Assembly (NCBI GenBank): GCA_026129095.1
Contig: JAHCIT010000012.1
Span: 1 to 64,000 of the forward strand
Direction: 5' to 3'
DNA length: 64,000 bases
Origin: Deltaproteobacteria bacterium
GTDB lineage: Bacteria > JAGRBM01 > JAHCIT01
The notes beneath the pieces are model-generated. The model did not search any database, was not told the DNA's origin, and saw only the letters and a list, made by a program, of their open reading frames with translations. Shown piece after piece: positions 55,922 to 64,000 of the stretch (within the stretch, counting starts at the first letter, position 1; each line of letters starts with the position of its first letter). The position numbers and the translations under genes were made by a program.

Positions 55922-55962
55922 GCTCCGCCTGGGCCTCCTGAGGGCCCGGGCGGAGCCCTTTT
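55922..55962 (+). terminator. Rho-independent terminator after nirS
   Basis: GCTCCGCCTGGGCC (55922-55935) pairs with GGCCCGGGCGGAGC (55943-55956) with one mismatched pair, and CCTTTT follows. This GC-rich hairpin ends the nirS transcript just before the next TATGA-type site at 55968. Confidence 0.75.
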
Positions 55963-55967
55963 GAGAG

Positions 55968-55983
55968 TATGAAATCGGTCATA
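55968..55983. promoter_or_regulatory. Perfect TATGA-N6-TCATA site before the YwiC-like gene
   Basis: The site reads TATGA-AATCGG-TCATA. A -10-like CAGACT at 56005-56010 fits the 41.5-base spacing (start point near 56017). The next gene starts at 56030, leaving only a 13-base leader. Confidence 0.65.
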
Positions 55984-56029
55984 TTGCCCGGTTCCGGCCG
56001 GTGCCAGACTGGGGCTGTGGAGGCCCCGT

Positions 56030-56806
56030 ATGCGTTTGAAGGCACATGAACTGTTCCCACGCGAGCATGGGTTCTATGTGATGGCGATCCTGCCTGCGGC
56101 GGCGGGGGTTGCGCTCAACTGGGAGCACGCGGCTTCGGCAGCCATGGCCGGGCTTTCGTGGGTACTGCTCGTGCTCTCCAGCACGGGGGTCAAGACTTGG
56201 ATAGTCCATCCGTCGCGGCGTCCCTATGTGACGGCTCCTGTCGTGCTTGCGGTGCTGATCGCACTGGCGGGATTTGTGCTGTCAGGTGTCCCGGCCGGGC
56301 TCATGGTTGCCTGCGGCATGGGGCTGGGTTCGCTGGCCATCCATTTCCTGATGTCGCCGCCGAAGGAACGGCGCTCCGTTCAGTTTGAGTCGGTGGCGGC
56401 CTTTGTTCTCGGCTTCGGGATGCTGGTTTCCGGCTCGGCCGGGTACAAACTGATACCCCTTCCGATCGCACAGGCGGCACTCGTCTATACACTTGTCCAG
56501 GTGGCCGCCACGGTGCATGTCCGCCTCTGGATCGAAGCGCTTGGAGCCCATGACGAGGACCGGCGGGCGAGATTCCGCAACATAAGCCTGCTGGTTCACA
56601 CCGGGCTGATCGGTCTGGTGGGTGTCTTCTGCTTTCTGGGCTGGCTGCCTATCTATTCGCTGCTGCCGGGAGTGGGAGAAGGGCTTGTCGTCATCGCCAC
56701 ACTTTCCCGGTTCGGCCGCAAGGTATCATTTCCGAAGCTGGGCATCGCGCAGACGGCGGGGCTGGTCGTGGCTGCGGTGGGGCTGGCAATCCAGTTCCAG
56801 CCATAG
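56030..56806 (+). CDS. YwiC-like membrane protein
   Basis: This 258-residue protein has about eight hydrophobic segments and begins with the family signature ELFPREHGFYVM, plus HPSRRPYVTAP. YwiC-like proteins lie beside anaerobic nitrate-respiration genes in Bacillus; their function is unknown. The gene has its own TATGA-type promoter after nirS and converges on the hypothetical protein at 56850. Confidence 0.82.
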   Translation: MRLKAHELFPREHGFYVMAILPAAAGVALNWEHAASAAMAGLSWVLLVLSSTGVKTWIVHPSRRPYVTAPVVLAVLIALAGFVLSGVPAGLMVACGMGLGSLAIHFLMSPPKERRSVQFESVAAFVLGFGMLVSGSAGYKLIPLPIAQAALVYTLVQVAATVHVRLWIEALGAHDEDRRARFRNISLLVHTGLIGLVGVFCFLGWLPIYSLLPGVGEGLVVIATLSRFGRKVSFPKLGIAQTAGLVVAAVGLAIQFQP

Positions 56807-56849
56807 TCCTGAGCCACTGGACCCTCCCCGGATGGGTCAGGCGTAATAG

Positions 56850-57722
56850 TTAGATATCACCCGCAAATGCAGCCAGAACGGCGAACACGAGCCCCGTGGT
56901 ATGTTCCGGCAGCATAAGCCTCTGAGTAATGACCGGCTCATCGAATGCCCAGGTGCCATCCGGGCGCTGGGATCTGGCCAGGCGGTTTGCGAACTCCGCG
57001 GGGATGAGGTGCTTCTGTCCGGTCAGGATCAGCGTCAGCGCCCGCTCGGCCTGCAGGTCGGAGAGAATGTCGAGGTTCACGATAAACTCGTCATGGATAC
57101 GCCGGGTATAGGCTCCCAGTTCCATGTCGGAATCCGTCGAAAAGCATTTCCGGAAACGGGCGATCAGCAGGCCGATTGCCTGGTGCGTCAGCACGTAGCC
57201 CTGATCCGGCAATCCGACCAGATTCCGCCCTTTCCGGGGTTTCCCGTCCTTTCCCAAAGGCTCACAAGTAATGGCATCGGACATGATCTGCATGACCCTT
57301 TTGCCCATCTGGTGATACGCACGGTCAAAATCCTGGCTCCAGCGCATGTTGTCGCGAGCTGCCTTGGCGGGAATTCCTGCAGATGCGGAGGTCCCGTGAC
57401 TGGATGCGCGGGGTTGCGGTGACTGGGGCAATGCGATGGCTTCGTGCCGTATGGTCCAGAGGTAATACTCCAGCGATACCGGGTAGATGTCTTTTTTTGC
57501 CTCGACGTAGCCGGGAAGCCGGATATCCACGCGGTGTCCTGACCACTTCTCGACCTGGCCGAGCAGGAAAGCGACATCACCGTGGACTTCCTGGCCTTTC
57601 AGCGCCGCCTCCACCCTGGCGAGGGCCATTTCGAGCTTCTTCTTGTCCAGGACGGCGGGCTGCTGTGCCCCGCAGACGACGGGCCAGACTATCAGCAACG
57701 ACAGTGCAATTTTTCTCATCAT
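56850..57722 (-). CDS. Hypothetical secreted protein
   Basis: I recognise no family for this 290-residue protein. A signal peptide (KIALSLLIVWPVVCGAQ) shows export. The body contains a conserved-looking region with WSQDFDRAYHQMGKRVMQIM and TGLVFAVLAAFAGDI at the end, and the segment RSQRPDGTWAFDEP is reminiscent of the repeat units of terpene-cyclase-like alpha/alpha folds, though only one such unit is present. It lies between YwiC and nirJ on the - strand. Confidence 0.65.
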   Translation of the reverse strand: MMRKIALSLLIVWPVVCGAQQPAVLDKKKLEMALARVEAALKGQEVHGDVAFLLGQVEKWSGHRVDIRLPGYVEAKKDIYPVSLEYYLWTIRHEAIALPQSPQPRASSHGTSASAGIPAKAARDNMRWSQDFDRAYHQMGKRVMQIMSDAITCEPLGKDGKPRKGRNLVGLPDQGYVLTHQAIGLLIARFRKCFSTDSDMELGAYTRRIHDEFIVNLDILSDLQAERALTLILTGQKHLIPAEFANRLARSQRPDGTWAFDEPVITQRLMLPEHTTGLVFAVLAAFAGDI

Positions 57723-57773
57723 GCTGTCTCAAGCCTGCCACCGCCGGGCAGCGCTAGTTGTGATTTTATTCTA

Positions 57774-59039
57774 TCACATGGTGCACAGATGCGCCGGTGG
57801 CTCGCGCCAGTTGCCCGCATCCCGCAGGGAGGACATCTGGCCGGTTGAAATCCCGCACTCCTCAAGCGTGAGGTAACAGGCGGGGTCCGGAGCCCACGGT
57901 GTTCCATAGACCCGCTGCGCCCGCACCCGCAGGCCGGCACCACACATTGGATACCACTTGCAGACCGAGCATTTCCCCCCGATCCGTCCCGGCTGGTCAC
58001 GGAGCCCCGCGAGCAGAGGGTCACTGAGGTCGGTCCAGATGCTGCTGAACTTCCGCTCCTTCACGTTCCCGAAGGTGTGGTCCATCCAGAACTGGTCGGC
58101 GTGGACATTGCCCAGAAAGTCGATGTCGGCGATGCCGACCCCCGACGAGTAGCGGCCGCCCCCGTTCCAGGTGAGCCGCTCGGCGATCTGGGCGGCCCGT
58201 TCCGGATCCCGCTGCTGTATTTTCTGCAGGAGGTAGACGCCGTCAACATGGTTATCGACGGTCAGAAGATCGATCATCGTGCCGGCCCGGTGCAGTTCGT
58301 CGGCCTTTTCGACCAACCGGTCGATTGCCTGCCGCGTCTCGGCATGGGTGAGATCGTCGGAGCGCATCCCGTCACCACGCCCGGAGTAGACCAGATGATA
58401 GAAACAGGCACGTTGAATCCCTTCGGCGCGAATGAAGTCGAATATGCCGTCCAGCTGGGCCACGTTGTGCCGGGTCAGAGTGAGCCGCAGTCCGACCCGC
58501 TGGCCGACCTTGAGGCAGTTCCGTATGCCGCTGGCGGCGGCCTCGAATGCCCCCTCCTTCCCGCGGAAATGGTCGTTCACCGCCCCAATTCCGTCCAGGG
58601 AAATACCCACGTAGGTAAACCCCGAGTCCTTGAGCCGCTGGGCGGTTTCCAGGTCGATGAGTGTGCCGTTCGTGGAGAGTGTCAGGCGCAGCCCTTTGCT
58701 TCGGGCATAGGGGACGATCTCCCAGAAGTCGTAGCGGGTCAGGGGCTCGCCGCCGGAGAGGAGCAGGGCGGGGATGCCGAAATCCGCCAGATCGTCGATG
58801 AGCGCCTTGGCCTGTCCGGTATCCAGTTCGCCCGGGTACCGCCGGGCCTCGGAGCTTGAATAGCAGTGGACGCACCGGAGGTTGCAGGTCCGGGTCAGGT
58901 TCCAGACAACCACCGGTTTCCGGCCGGCAGCGGAGCGCGGTGCCCGGCCGTCATCGGATGCCTCACCAGCCCTGGTTCCATACCGGATGGAGTCACCCGG
59001 CGTATCAATGTCATAGAGCAGCTTGGTTATGTTGATCAT
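57774..59039 (-). CDS. nirJ: Haem d1 biosynthesis radical SAM protein NirJ (second copy)
   Basis: This 421-residue radical SAM/SPASM enzyme has CNLRCVHCYSS near residue 53, LSGGEPLTRYDF and SLDGIGAVNDHF. HLVYSGRGDGMRS is typical of NirJ and AhbC. The SPASM part is GKCSVCKWYPMCGAG, and the end reads AWAPDPACYLT-like. It is clearly paralogous to the copy at 51327. In some bacteria the two NirJ types act on successive propionates of the haem d1 or haem precursor. It lies on the - strand, its promoter facing 59298. A degenerate TATGA site (59101) lies 62 bases upstream. Confidence 0.88.
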   Translation of the reverse strand: MINITKLLYDIDTPGDSIRYGTRAGEASDDGRAPRSAAGRKPVVVWNLTRTCNLRCVHCYSSSEARRYPGELDTGQAKALIDDLADFGIPALLLSGGEPLTRYDFWEIVPYARSKGLRLTLSTNGTLIDLETAQRLKDSGFTYVGISLDGIGAVNDHFRGKEGAFEAAASGIRNCLKVGQRVGLRLTLTRHNVAQLDGIFDFIRAEGIQRACFYHLVYSGRGDGMRSDDLTHAETRQAIDRLVEKADELHRAGTMIDLLTVDNHVDGVYLLQKIQQRDPERAAQIAERLTWNGGGRYSSGVGIADIDFLGNVHADQFWMDHTFGNVKERKFSSIWTDLSDPLLAGLRDQPGRIGGKCSVCKWYPMCGAGLRVRAQRVYGTPWAPDPACYLTLEECGISTGQMSSLRDAGNWREPPAHLCTM

Positions 59040-59100
59040 GGATTTGTACGCCCTCCTGAGCGGGCTAATCCCAGTATCGTTTCGATTCCGGCAGGGCCGG

Positions 59101-59116
59101 TATGATACCCGTCAGG
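59101..59116. promoter_or_regulatory. Degenerate TATGA-type site before the second nirJ
   Basis: The site reads TATGA-TACCCG-TCAGG: one arm is perfect and the other keeps TCA. On the - strand a -10-like GATACT lies at 59073-59078, and the centre is about 42.5 bases from its start point, so it could serve nirJ. It is weaker than the others. Confidence 0.4.
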
Positions 59117-59297
59117 TACGGCGACCTTTTGTATCCATGATGACGGTGCCCTCCGGCTCACCGGAACCGGGAAACTGTAATTTGTTTGTATGATCGTCTT
59201 CGCGCGGCGGTTTCCACTTGTGTCTACCGGTGAACTGTTGGAAAGAGACTCCGGGCATTTAGGGGAAACAGGAAACAGTCAGCCAGTGGAGGCACAA

Positions 59298-61094
59298 ATG
59301 AAAAACAGGTTACTTCTCACGTCAGTCATCCGCCCGTTCGGCGGACCCGGTGAAGGCGATTCCGTCGGAGCCGAGCTTTTCCATGCACAGGTCACCCGGG
59401 CGCAGGGGATATTCAGCCTGCGGCAGGTGATCCGCTGCTGGGCGATCGACTATCTCGCCGGGAACATCGAGACCCCCTGTACGGTTCTGCACTACCCCTC
59501 GGAGCGTGAATTTGTCCGCGAGCTGAAATCGGGCCGTTACAGCCATGTGGGGATCAATTTCGTCGTGGCCACCTTCCACAAGGCTCGAAAAATGTCGGAA
59601 CTGGTCCGCAGGCATGCGCCCGGTGCCCGGATCATTTTCGGCGGCTACGGGACAGTGCTCCCGGACAGCCTGCTGTCACCGTTCGCAGACCACATCTGCC
59701 GCGAGGAGGGAATTGGATTCCTGCGGAAGCTGCTGGATGAGCCGCTGGACCGGCCGGTCGTCCATCCCTACGCGCCCATTCCCACCGTGCGGATGTACTC
59801 CTACCAGCAGCCTGCACTGGTGGCCCACGTCACCGCCGGGCTTGGTTGTCCGAACGGCTGCGACTTCTGCTGCACGTCGCATTTCTTCAAGCGCAAATAC
59901 GTCCCCTTTGCCCGGACGGGGCGGGAGATATTCGACGCGCTGGTCCGCATGGACGATCTCGCGCGGGAACACGGTGACCAGATCAGCGGCTATATCCTGA
60001 TCGACGAGGATTTCTTTCTTCACAAGCCCCGCGCCCAGGAGTTCCTCTCGCTGGTGCGCCAGCACGGCCGGTCGTTTCCGCTCATGGGATTCGGCAGCGT
60101 CAAGGGACTTTCCCAGTTCTCCGCCGACGAGATTGCCGAGATGGGATTCGAAACCATCTGGACAGCGTTTGAAGGAGTGAATTCCGGCTACGGAAAACTC
60201 CAGGGCAAGTCGCTTGACGATCTCTACGCCTCGCTGAACAGCCGGGGCATTAATATCCTCGCGTCCATGATCATCGGTTTTCCCTACCAGACCCGCGAGC
60301 AGATACTGAAGGAGTTCGACTACCTGATGAAGCTGAAACCGTCGCTTTACCAGGTGCTGATCTATTTCGCCTTCCCCGGCACACCGTTTCACCAGCAGGT
60401 CATGGCCGAAGGGCGCTACCTGCCGAACTACCAGGAAAACCCCGACCTCCGGCGGTGGGACGGCTTTTCCATGCATTTCCAGCACCCGAACTTCACCGCA
60501 GCCGAGCTTGAGGCCCTGCAGAAGGACCTGTTCCGGCAGGATTTCGCCCGGCTGGGGCCGTCCATCGTGCGTCTCCTCCGCGTCTGGCATGAGGGTTCCA
60601 GGAACCTGAAGGATTCGCCGAACCCGATACTGAAGGACCGGGCCCGCAAGCTCACCCAGTCGACCCGCGATGCGCTGCCGGCGCTGACGCCGCCCATGCT
60701 GTTCGGACCGACCCGGCAGTCGCGGCGGGAAGCCCGGCAGCTTTTCGTGGATATCGTCCGCTTTAACGGTGGACTGACCTGGACCGAGGCGGTGTTCTCG
60801 CTCCTGTCGCCCGTCCTCGCCGTCTGGACCTGGATCGCGCTCAGGCTGGGTATCTTCCAGCAGCCGGCGCTGCTCAGGCTGGAACACCGGATGGACCAGC
60901 CGGCGGAGAAGGCGCAACCCGTGACCCGCATCCAGGGCGGGTTCCAGGCATCACCCGCTTCGGTACTGGCTGAAGATATCGCCGGCCACGTATCCCGGTT
61001 GTTCGATACTGCCCGTCTCAAGCCCAACAACGGGTGGGAACGCCAGCCGTCGGAACTGACGCGGCCGGAGCCCCAGGCGAAGGACGCGGCGTAA
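59298..61094 (+). CDS. Radical SAM protein with B12-binding-type domain
   Basis: This 598-residue protein has the order seen at 16816-18615: an N-terminal cobalamin-binding-type domain without a visible DxHxxG motif, the cluster motif CPNGCDFC (residues 180-210), then GFPYQTREQILKEFDYL. The C-terminal part includes a hydrophobic segment (FSLLSPVLAVWTWIALRLG), so it may sit on the membrane. ATG at 59298 follows GGAGG; the frame runs open back to 59190. The substrate is unknown; a membrane lipid is plausible. Confidence 0.84.
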   Translation: MKNRLLLTSVIRPFGGPGEGDSVGAELFHAQVTRAQGIFSLRQVIRCWAIDYLAGNIETPCTVLHYPSEREFVRELKSGRYSHVGINFVVATFHKARKMSELVRRHAPGARIIFGGYGTVLPDSLLSPFADHICREEGIGFLRKLLDEPLDRPVVHPYAPIPTVRMYSYQQPALVAHVTAGLGCPNGCDFCCTSHFFKRKYVPFARTGREIFDALVRMDDLAREHGDQISGYILIDEDFFLHKPRAQEFLSLVRQHGRSFPLMGFGSVKGLSQFSADEIAEMGFETIWTAFEGVNSGYGKLQGKSLDDLYASLNSRGINILASMIIGFPYQTREQILKEFDYLMKLKPSLYQVLIYFAFPGTPFHQQVMAEGRYLPNYQENPDLRRWDGFSMHFQHPNFTAAELEALQKDLFRQDFARLGPSIVRLLRVWHEGSRNLKDSPNPILKDRARKLTQSTRDALPALTPPMLFGPTRQSRREARQLFVDIVRFNGGLTWTEAVFSLLSPVLAVWTWIALRLGIFQQPALLRLEHRMDQPAEKAQPVTRIQGGFQASPASVLAEDIAGHVSRLFDTARLKPNNGWERQPSELTRPEPQAKDAA

Positions 61095-61187
61095 CAAGCG
61101 GGGGGATTCAAGTCCGCTGATTGCCCATCCGCCTGCTATCGGTTACTTCCGCCCGCCCGGTTTGGCTGGTGATCCGGTCATCACGGG

Positions 61188-61214
61188 ACGGCCTCCGCTA
61201 TTCGCGGAGGCCGT
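61188..61214. repeat. Strong 11-bp hairpin between the radical SAM and DUF445 genes
   Basis: ACGGCCTCCGC (61188-61198) and GCGGAGGCCGT (61204-61214) are exact inverted arms with a five-base loop TATTC. No T-run follows, so it is a weak Rho-independent terminator at best and could act as a transcript-stabilising or attenuating hairpin before DUF445. Confidence 0.5.
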
Positions 61215-61286
61215 CAGGCGGAGTGTGGCCCTATCAGTTCCCTCGCAGATACCCTGATCTCAAGCTGGCAGATCCTTCTGATCCCC

Positions 61287-62459
61287 GTGATTGCGGGTGT
61301 CGTCGGATGGGGAACCAACGTGGTGGCGGTGCAGATGCTCTTCCATCCGGTCGAGTTCGTGGGCATCCGTCCGTATCTGGGCTGGCAGGGGATCATACCG
61401 AATGCCGCGCACCGGATGGGGCGTTACATCGCCATCCTGATTGCCACCCGTCTGGTGAACGTGAAAGAACTGCTGGCCTCGCTGGACGCCGAAACGATGA
61501 TCCCTTCGGTCCGCCCTGGGCTTTGGGAACTGGCCGATTCCATTCTGGATACCGCTGTGCAGGATTTCGCAGCGCCGTTGTGGAATGGCCTGGACGAAAA
61601 GGCGCGCACGCAGGTGCGGAATACTGTTCGTGCGGAGGTGGAAAAGCTGGCGGCGGCCGCGCTGGACGATCTGAAGGACGAGGCGCACGAGGTGATCGAC
61701 ATCGCCGCCGCCATTGAACAGGCGATCCTGAAGGACCGCTCGATCCTGAACAGGCTTTTTCTCACGGCCGGAAGCAGGGAGTTCCGGTTCATCAGGATTT
61801 CCGGCCTGTATTTCGGCTTCCTGTTCGGCCTGCTGCAGATGGCCGTTTGGGTGATCTTCCCGAAATGGTGGACGCTGCCGCTGGCCGGCGTGCTGGTGGG
61901 ATATGTCACCAACTGGCTTGCCATGAAGATGATCTTCGAGCCGAAAACACCCCAAAAGTTCGGTCCGTTCGAGTTCCACGGCCTCTTCCACAAGCGGCAG
62001 AATGAAGTAGCCGCCGGATTCTCCACTACCGTTTCGGCGACCATGCTCACTCCGGTCAATGTCGTTGGACAGCTTTCATCCGGCAGGGGGCGTGAGACGA
62101 TCCAGGGGATATTCCAGCGGCGGGTCGGAGAGGCCATGGATACCTATGGGAAGCACCCGGTCGGTGGGGTGATGCTCCAGCAGGCCGGTCGCAGCAGGAT
62201 CAGCAGCATCATCGAACGGCAGATGGAGGTTCGCCTGACGCAGGAGGGCGGAATCCTCTGGAGTTTCGTGGAGAAAACCCTGAATGTCGCGGATTCAATG
62301 ACTGAAAAACTCCGAGGCCTGGAACCGGAGGCATTTGAAGGTGTGCTGCGTCCGGCTTTCCAGCAGGACGAGTGGAAGCTGATCCTTGTCGGTGCCGTAC
62401 TGGGCGGAATCGCCGGCTGGCTGCAGGCTGTCTACGTGTTCGGCCACGCGCTGGGGTGA
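61287..62459 (+). CDS. DUF445-family membrane protein
   Basis: This 390-residue protein has the DUF445 pattern twice: GVVGWGTNVVAVQMLFHPVE near the start and LAGVLVGYVTNWLAMKMIFE near residue 210, plus a C-terminal membrane helix (LILVGAVLGGIAGWLQAVYV). The function of the family is unknown. The GTG at 61287 cuts into the first hydrophobic helix; the frame stays open upstream through ADTLISSWQILLIP, with no ATG, GTG or TTG that I find. The true start may be a rare codon such as CTG at 61254 or ATC at 61233. Confidence 0.82.
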   Translation: MIAGVVGWGTNVVAVQMLFHPVEFVGIRPYLGWQGIIPNAAHRMGRYIAILIATRLVNVKELLASLDAETMIPSVRPGLWELADSILDTAVQDFAAPLWNGLDEKARTQVRNTVRAEVEKLAAAALDDLKDEAHEVIDIAAAIEQAILKDRSILNRLFLTAGSREFRFIRISGLYFGFLFGLLQMAVWVIFPKWWTLPLAGVLVGYVTNWLAMKMIFEPKTPQKFGPFEFHGLFHKRQNEVAAGFSTTVSATMLTPVNVVGQLSSGRGRETIQGIFQRRVGEAMDTYGKHPVGGVMLQQAGRSRISSIIERQMEVRLTQEGGILWSFVEKTLNVADSMTEKLRGLEPEAFEGVLRPAFQQDEWKLILVGAVLGGIAGWLQAVYVFGHALG

Positions 62460-62566
62460 ACGGCCCTCGCCACGCGGGTTGCCGGAGCTGCATTGCCGGT
62501 TTTCCGAGGGGCCGGATCTGGCGTGGCTTTCGGAAACCGGCCTATCTCACATAGATTCCGGGCGGG

Positions 62567-63556
62567 TCACTCTGGTGCCTCGTACTGAATGCGGGCAGGG
62601 CACACTTCTCCGTCGAGGCCCTCGACCAGGGGTTTGAGCACTTGCGCGGCCCACTGCGTGAGCGACATCGGGGTCGTTGACGATGCATCCCGTGGCGGAT
62701 CGGCCGTTACTTTTCCTTTGGTGATGGCTTTAAAGGTGGTCATGAGCGCGTCGGTTGTCCGCGGATCACGGCCAATTCTCAGCATCTGGAAACGGACCAC
62801 CGCGCGTGGAAGCCGGATCACGCGAATCCGGCGTCCCAGCCCTTCGGTCAGTGATGTCTCGACATCAGCGAAAGACATGTCCCGTGGCCCCCAGGCCCCG
62901 CGGATCACCCGGCCTTTGGGAGGATCCTGGATCAGGCTGGCCGCCACCTTGTCCGCCACGTCGTGGCTGGCCACCATCGGTATCCGCCGTTTCTGGTTGA
63001 CCGGCAGATAGAGCCGTCCCTTGTCACGGATGTCGTCGAGCTGGCCGAGCAGGTTCTCGAAGAAAAAGCCGGCGCGGACGTGGGTAATGCCGTAGGTTTT
63101 ATCCGGGTAATTGTTTTGCAGTTCCTCAACCGCCTGACCAAGGATCTTTTCGGTGTCGGCGAGGGCTCCGAACAGCGAACGCTCCCCGCCGCCGTCATCC
63201 ACATGCGCAAAGCCGGAGAGATGCACGGTGTGGGCGATCCGGTTGGTCCTGATCGCATGGGCCGCTTATTCGGCGAACATCCGGTAGCCGCGGCGCATGG
63301 TCAGGTCCGGAGGAAAGGAGTTCGGAGTCGCCCAGTAGAGGGCATCCACGCCGCGTGTCGCTTCCACCAGGAAATCCCGGTCCTCGAGACGGCCAGTGCA
63401 GACCCGAACGCCAGCCTCGGCCCACTGGCTCACCGATTGCGGCTTGCGCGCCAGCACTACCAGGTTGAGGCCCAGTTTTTGCGCGTCCCGGTAGTAGGCG
63501 GGCAGCTTCCTGCCGACGTTGCCCGTGGGAGTAGTGATCGCAATTGTTTTGGGCAT
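62567..63556 (-). pseudogene. NAD(P)-binding NmrA/epimerase-like gene broken by one stop codon
   Basis: An N-terminal part (63556-63266, TPTGNVGRKLPAYYR and GVDALYWATPNSFPP) ends in TAA at 63266-63268. The same frame continues without a shift (AAHAIRTNRIAHTVHLSGF) through the rest of an NAD(P)-binding domain to 62567. Together they would make about 330 residues, the size of NmrA-type proteins. One base change (for example from AAA, CAA or GAA) explains the stop. It is either a recent pseudogene or a sequencing error. Codons look normal on both sides. Confidence 0.75.
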
Positions 63557-63648
63557 GGCTGTACTCCCTGGCTCCCAAGGCTAGGCAGCGCGGGCTGGAC
63601 CTGGCAAATTGGCCGTTATCCTGGGGCTTGCGCCCGTTTTCCGGTGCC

Positions 63649-64000
63649 CTAGAACCCCGCCTTCAGGTTCCTCGCCTTGCCGTCGAACTCGCTCGTTTCG
63701 GCCGAGGCGGCCTTCCGGAGCACATCGATGTAGCTGTGGGCGATTTCCGCCCGCTCCAGCACACCGTTTTCCCTTAGCATCCGGTGCATCTTCGGCAGGT
63801 TGTAGTGCGGGACGTAGATATAGAGGTGGTGCTCCAGATGGTAGTTCACATGGTGCGGCGCCATGAAGAACCGCACCCAGAACGGCGCCAGTGTCGTGCG
63901 CGTCTGCTTCAGTTCGTCACTGGGGTCTGGGATCATTGCATGCTCGGCGATGTTGCGGATGCGGAGCACCACGTTGTAGCCAGTCAGGGCCGGGAGCCAC
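63649..64000 (-). CDS. Fatty acid desaturase, C-terminal part (5' end outside window)
   Basis: The reading frame runs off the end of the window. The visible 116 residues include the third histidine box, HHVNYHLEHHLY, of membrane di-iron fatty acid desaturases, preceded by RFFMAPHHVN. These enzymes introduce double bases in lipid chains at the membrane, using O2. The start of the protein and the first two histidine boxes are outside the window. Confidence 0.85.
   Translation of the reverse strand, partial: WLPALTGYNVVLRIRNIAEHAMIPDPSDELKQTRTTLAPFWVRFFMAPHHVNYHLEHHLYIYVPHYNLPKMHRMLRENGVLERAEIAHSYIDVLRKAASAETSEFDGKARNLKAGF

Noticed and set aside
56813-56849. A terminator between the convergent YwiC-like and hypothetical genes
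   Set aside because: The possible stem (GACCC/GGGTC) is only about five base pairs and has no T-run.

Overview
The window is about 64 kb of GC-rich bacterial chromosome, densely coding, with no gene-free stretch over 300 bases and no rRNA, tRNA, CRISPR array or insertion sequence that I could see. An outer-membrane porin, lipoproteins and a Rieske/cytochrome b complex indicate a Gram-negative bacterium. The content is that of an uncultured denitrifier of deltaproteobacterial or related candidate-phylum type; this placement is inference from gene content only.

Left part (1-20.5 kb, + strand): a long co-directional cluster holds a B12-binding-type radical SAM protein (cut by the window edge), a class II aldolase/SDR fusion, a membrane histidine kinase coupled to a giant double CoA-enzyme activase, a thiolase, a fatty-acyl-CoA ligase, two acyl-CoA dehydrogenases, a ferredoxin-nitroreductase fusion, a haloalkane-dehalogenase-type hydrolase, a second B12-type radical SAM protein, a PEBP protein and a cation/proton antiporter. 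It looks like an uncharacterised acyl-CoA or lipid pathway. From 20.5 to 33 kb come a radical SAM protein, a GMC oxidoreductase, three CrtI-like FAD oxidoreductases, three proteins of SCP2 type or resembling it, and a methyltransferase. Among them sits a hemerythrin / DUF59 / NnrS-like operon.

Middle (33-44.3 kb, - strand): a small secreted protein, a hemerythrin-like protein, an alginate-export-type porin and a cytochrome bc-type complex. The complex consists of a Rieske protein, a monohaem cytochrome c, a flavin/Fe-S NAD(P) oxidoreductase, a long cytochrome b and a hexahaem cytochrome c. Upstream lie denitrification accessory genes (cytochrome c lipoprotein, DUF542, a small membrane protein, an FmdE-like protein, a PPOX-family protein, DUF2249).

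Right part (44.3-59 kb): a Crp/Fnr regulator, a radical SAM/SPASM protein, norC (with an extra haem domain), norB, norQ, norD, nirJ, nirF, a cytochrome c, nirS, a YwiC-like protein, a hypothetical protein and a second nirJ. This encodes nitrite reduction to N2O via NO; no nitrate or N2O reductase is present here. The end holds a third B12-type radical SAM protein, a DUF445 protein, an NAD(P)-binding gene broken by one stop codon, and a partial fatty-acid desaturase.

The main discovery is a 16-bp palindrome, TATGA-N6-TCATA, found in front of nirS, norC, nirJ, the Rieske operon, the accessory operon beside the Crp/Fnr gene, the NnrS operon, and also the GMC and CrtI-like genes. Several copies lie about 41.5 bp from a plausible start point, the class II activator position. 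I infer a DNR-like NO/denitrification regulon that also includes a lipid- or isoprenoid-modification module.
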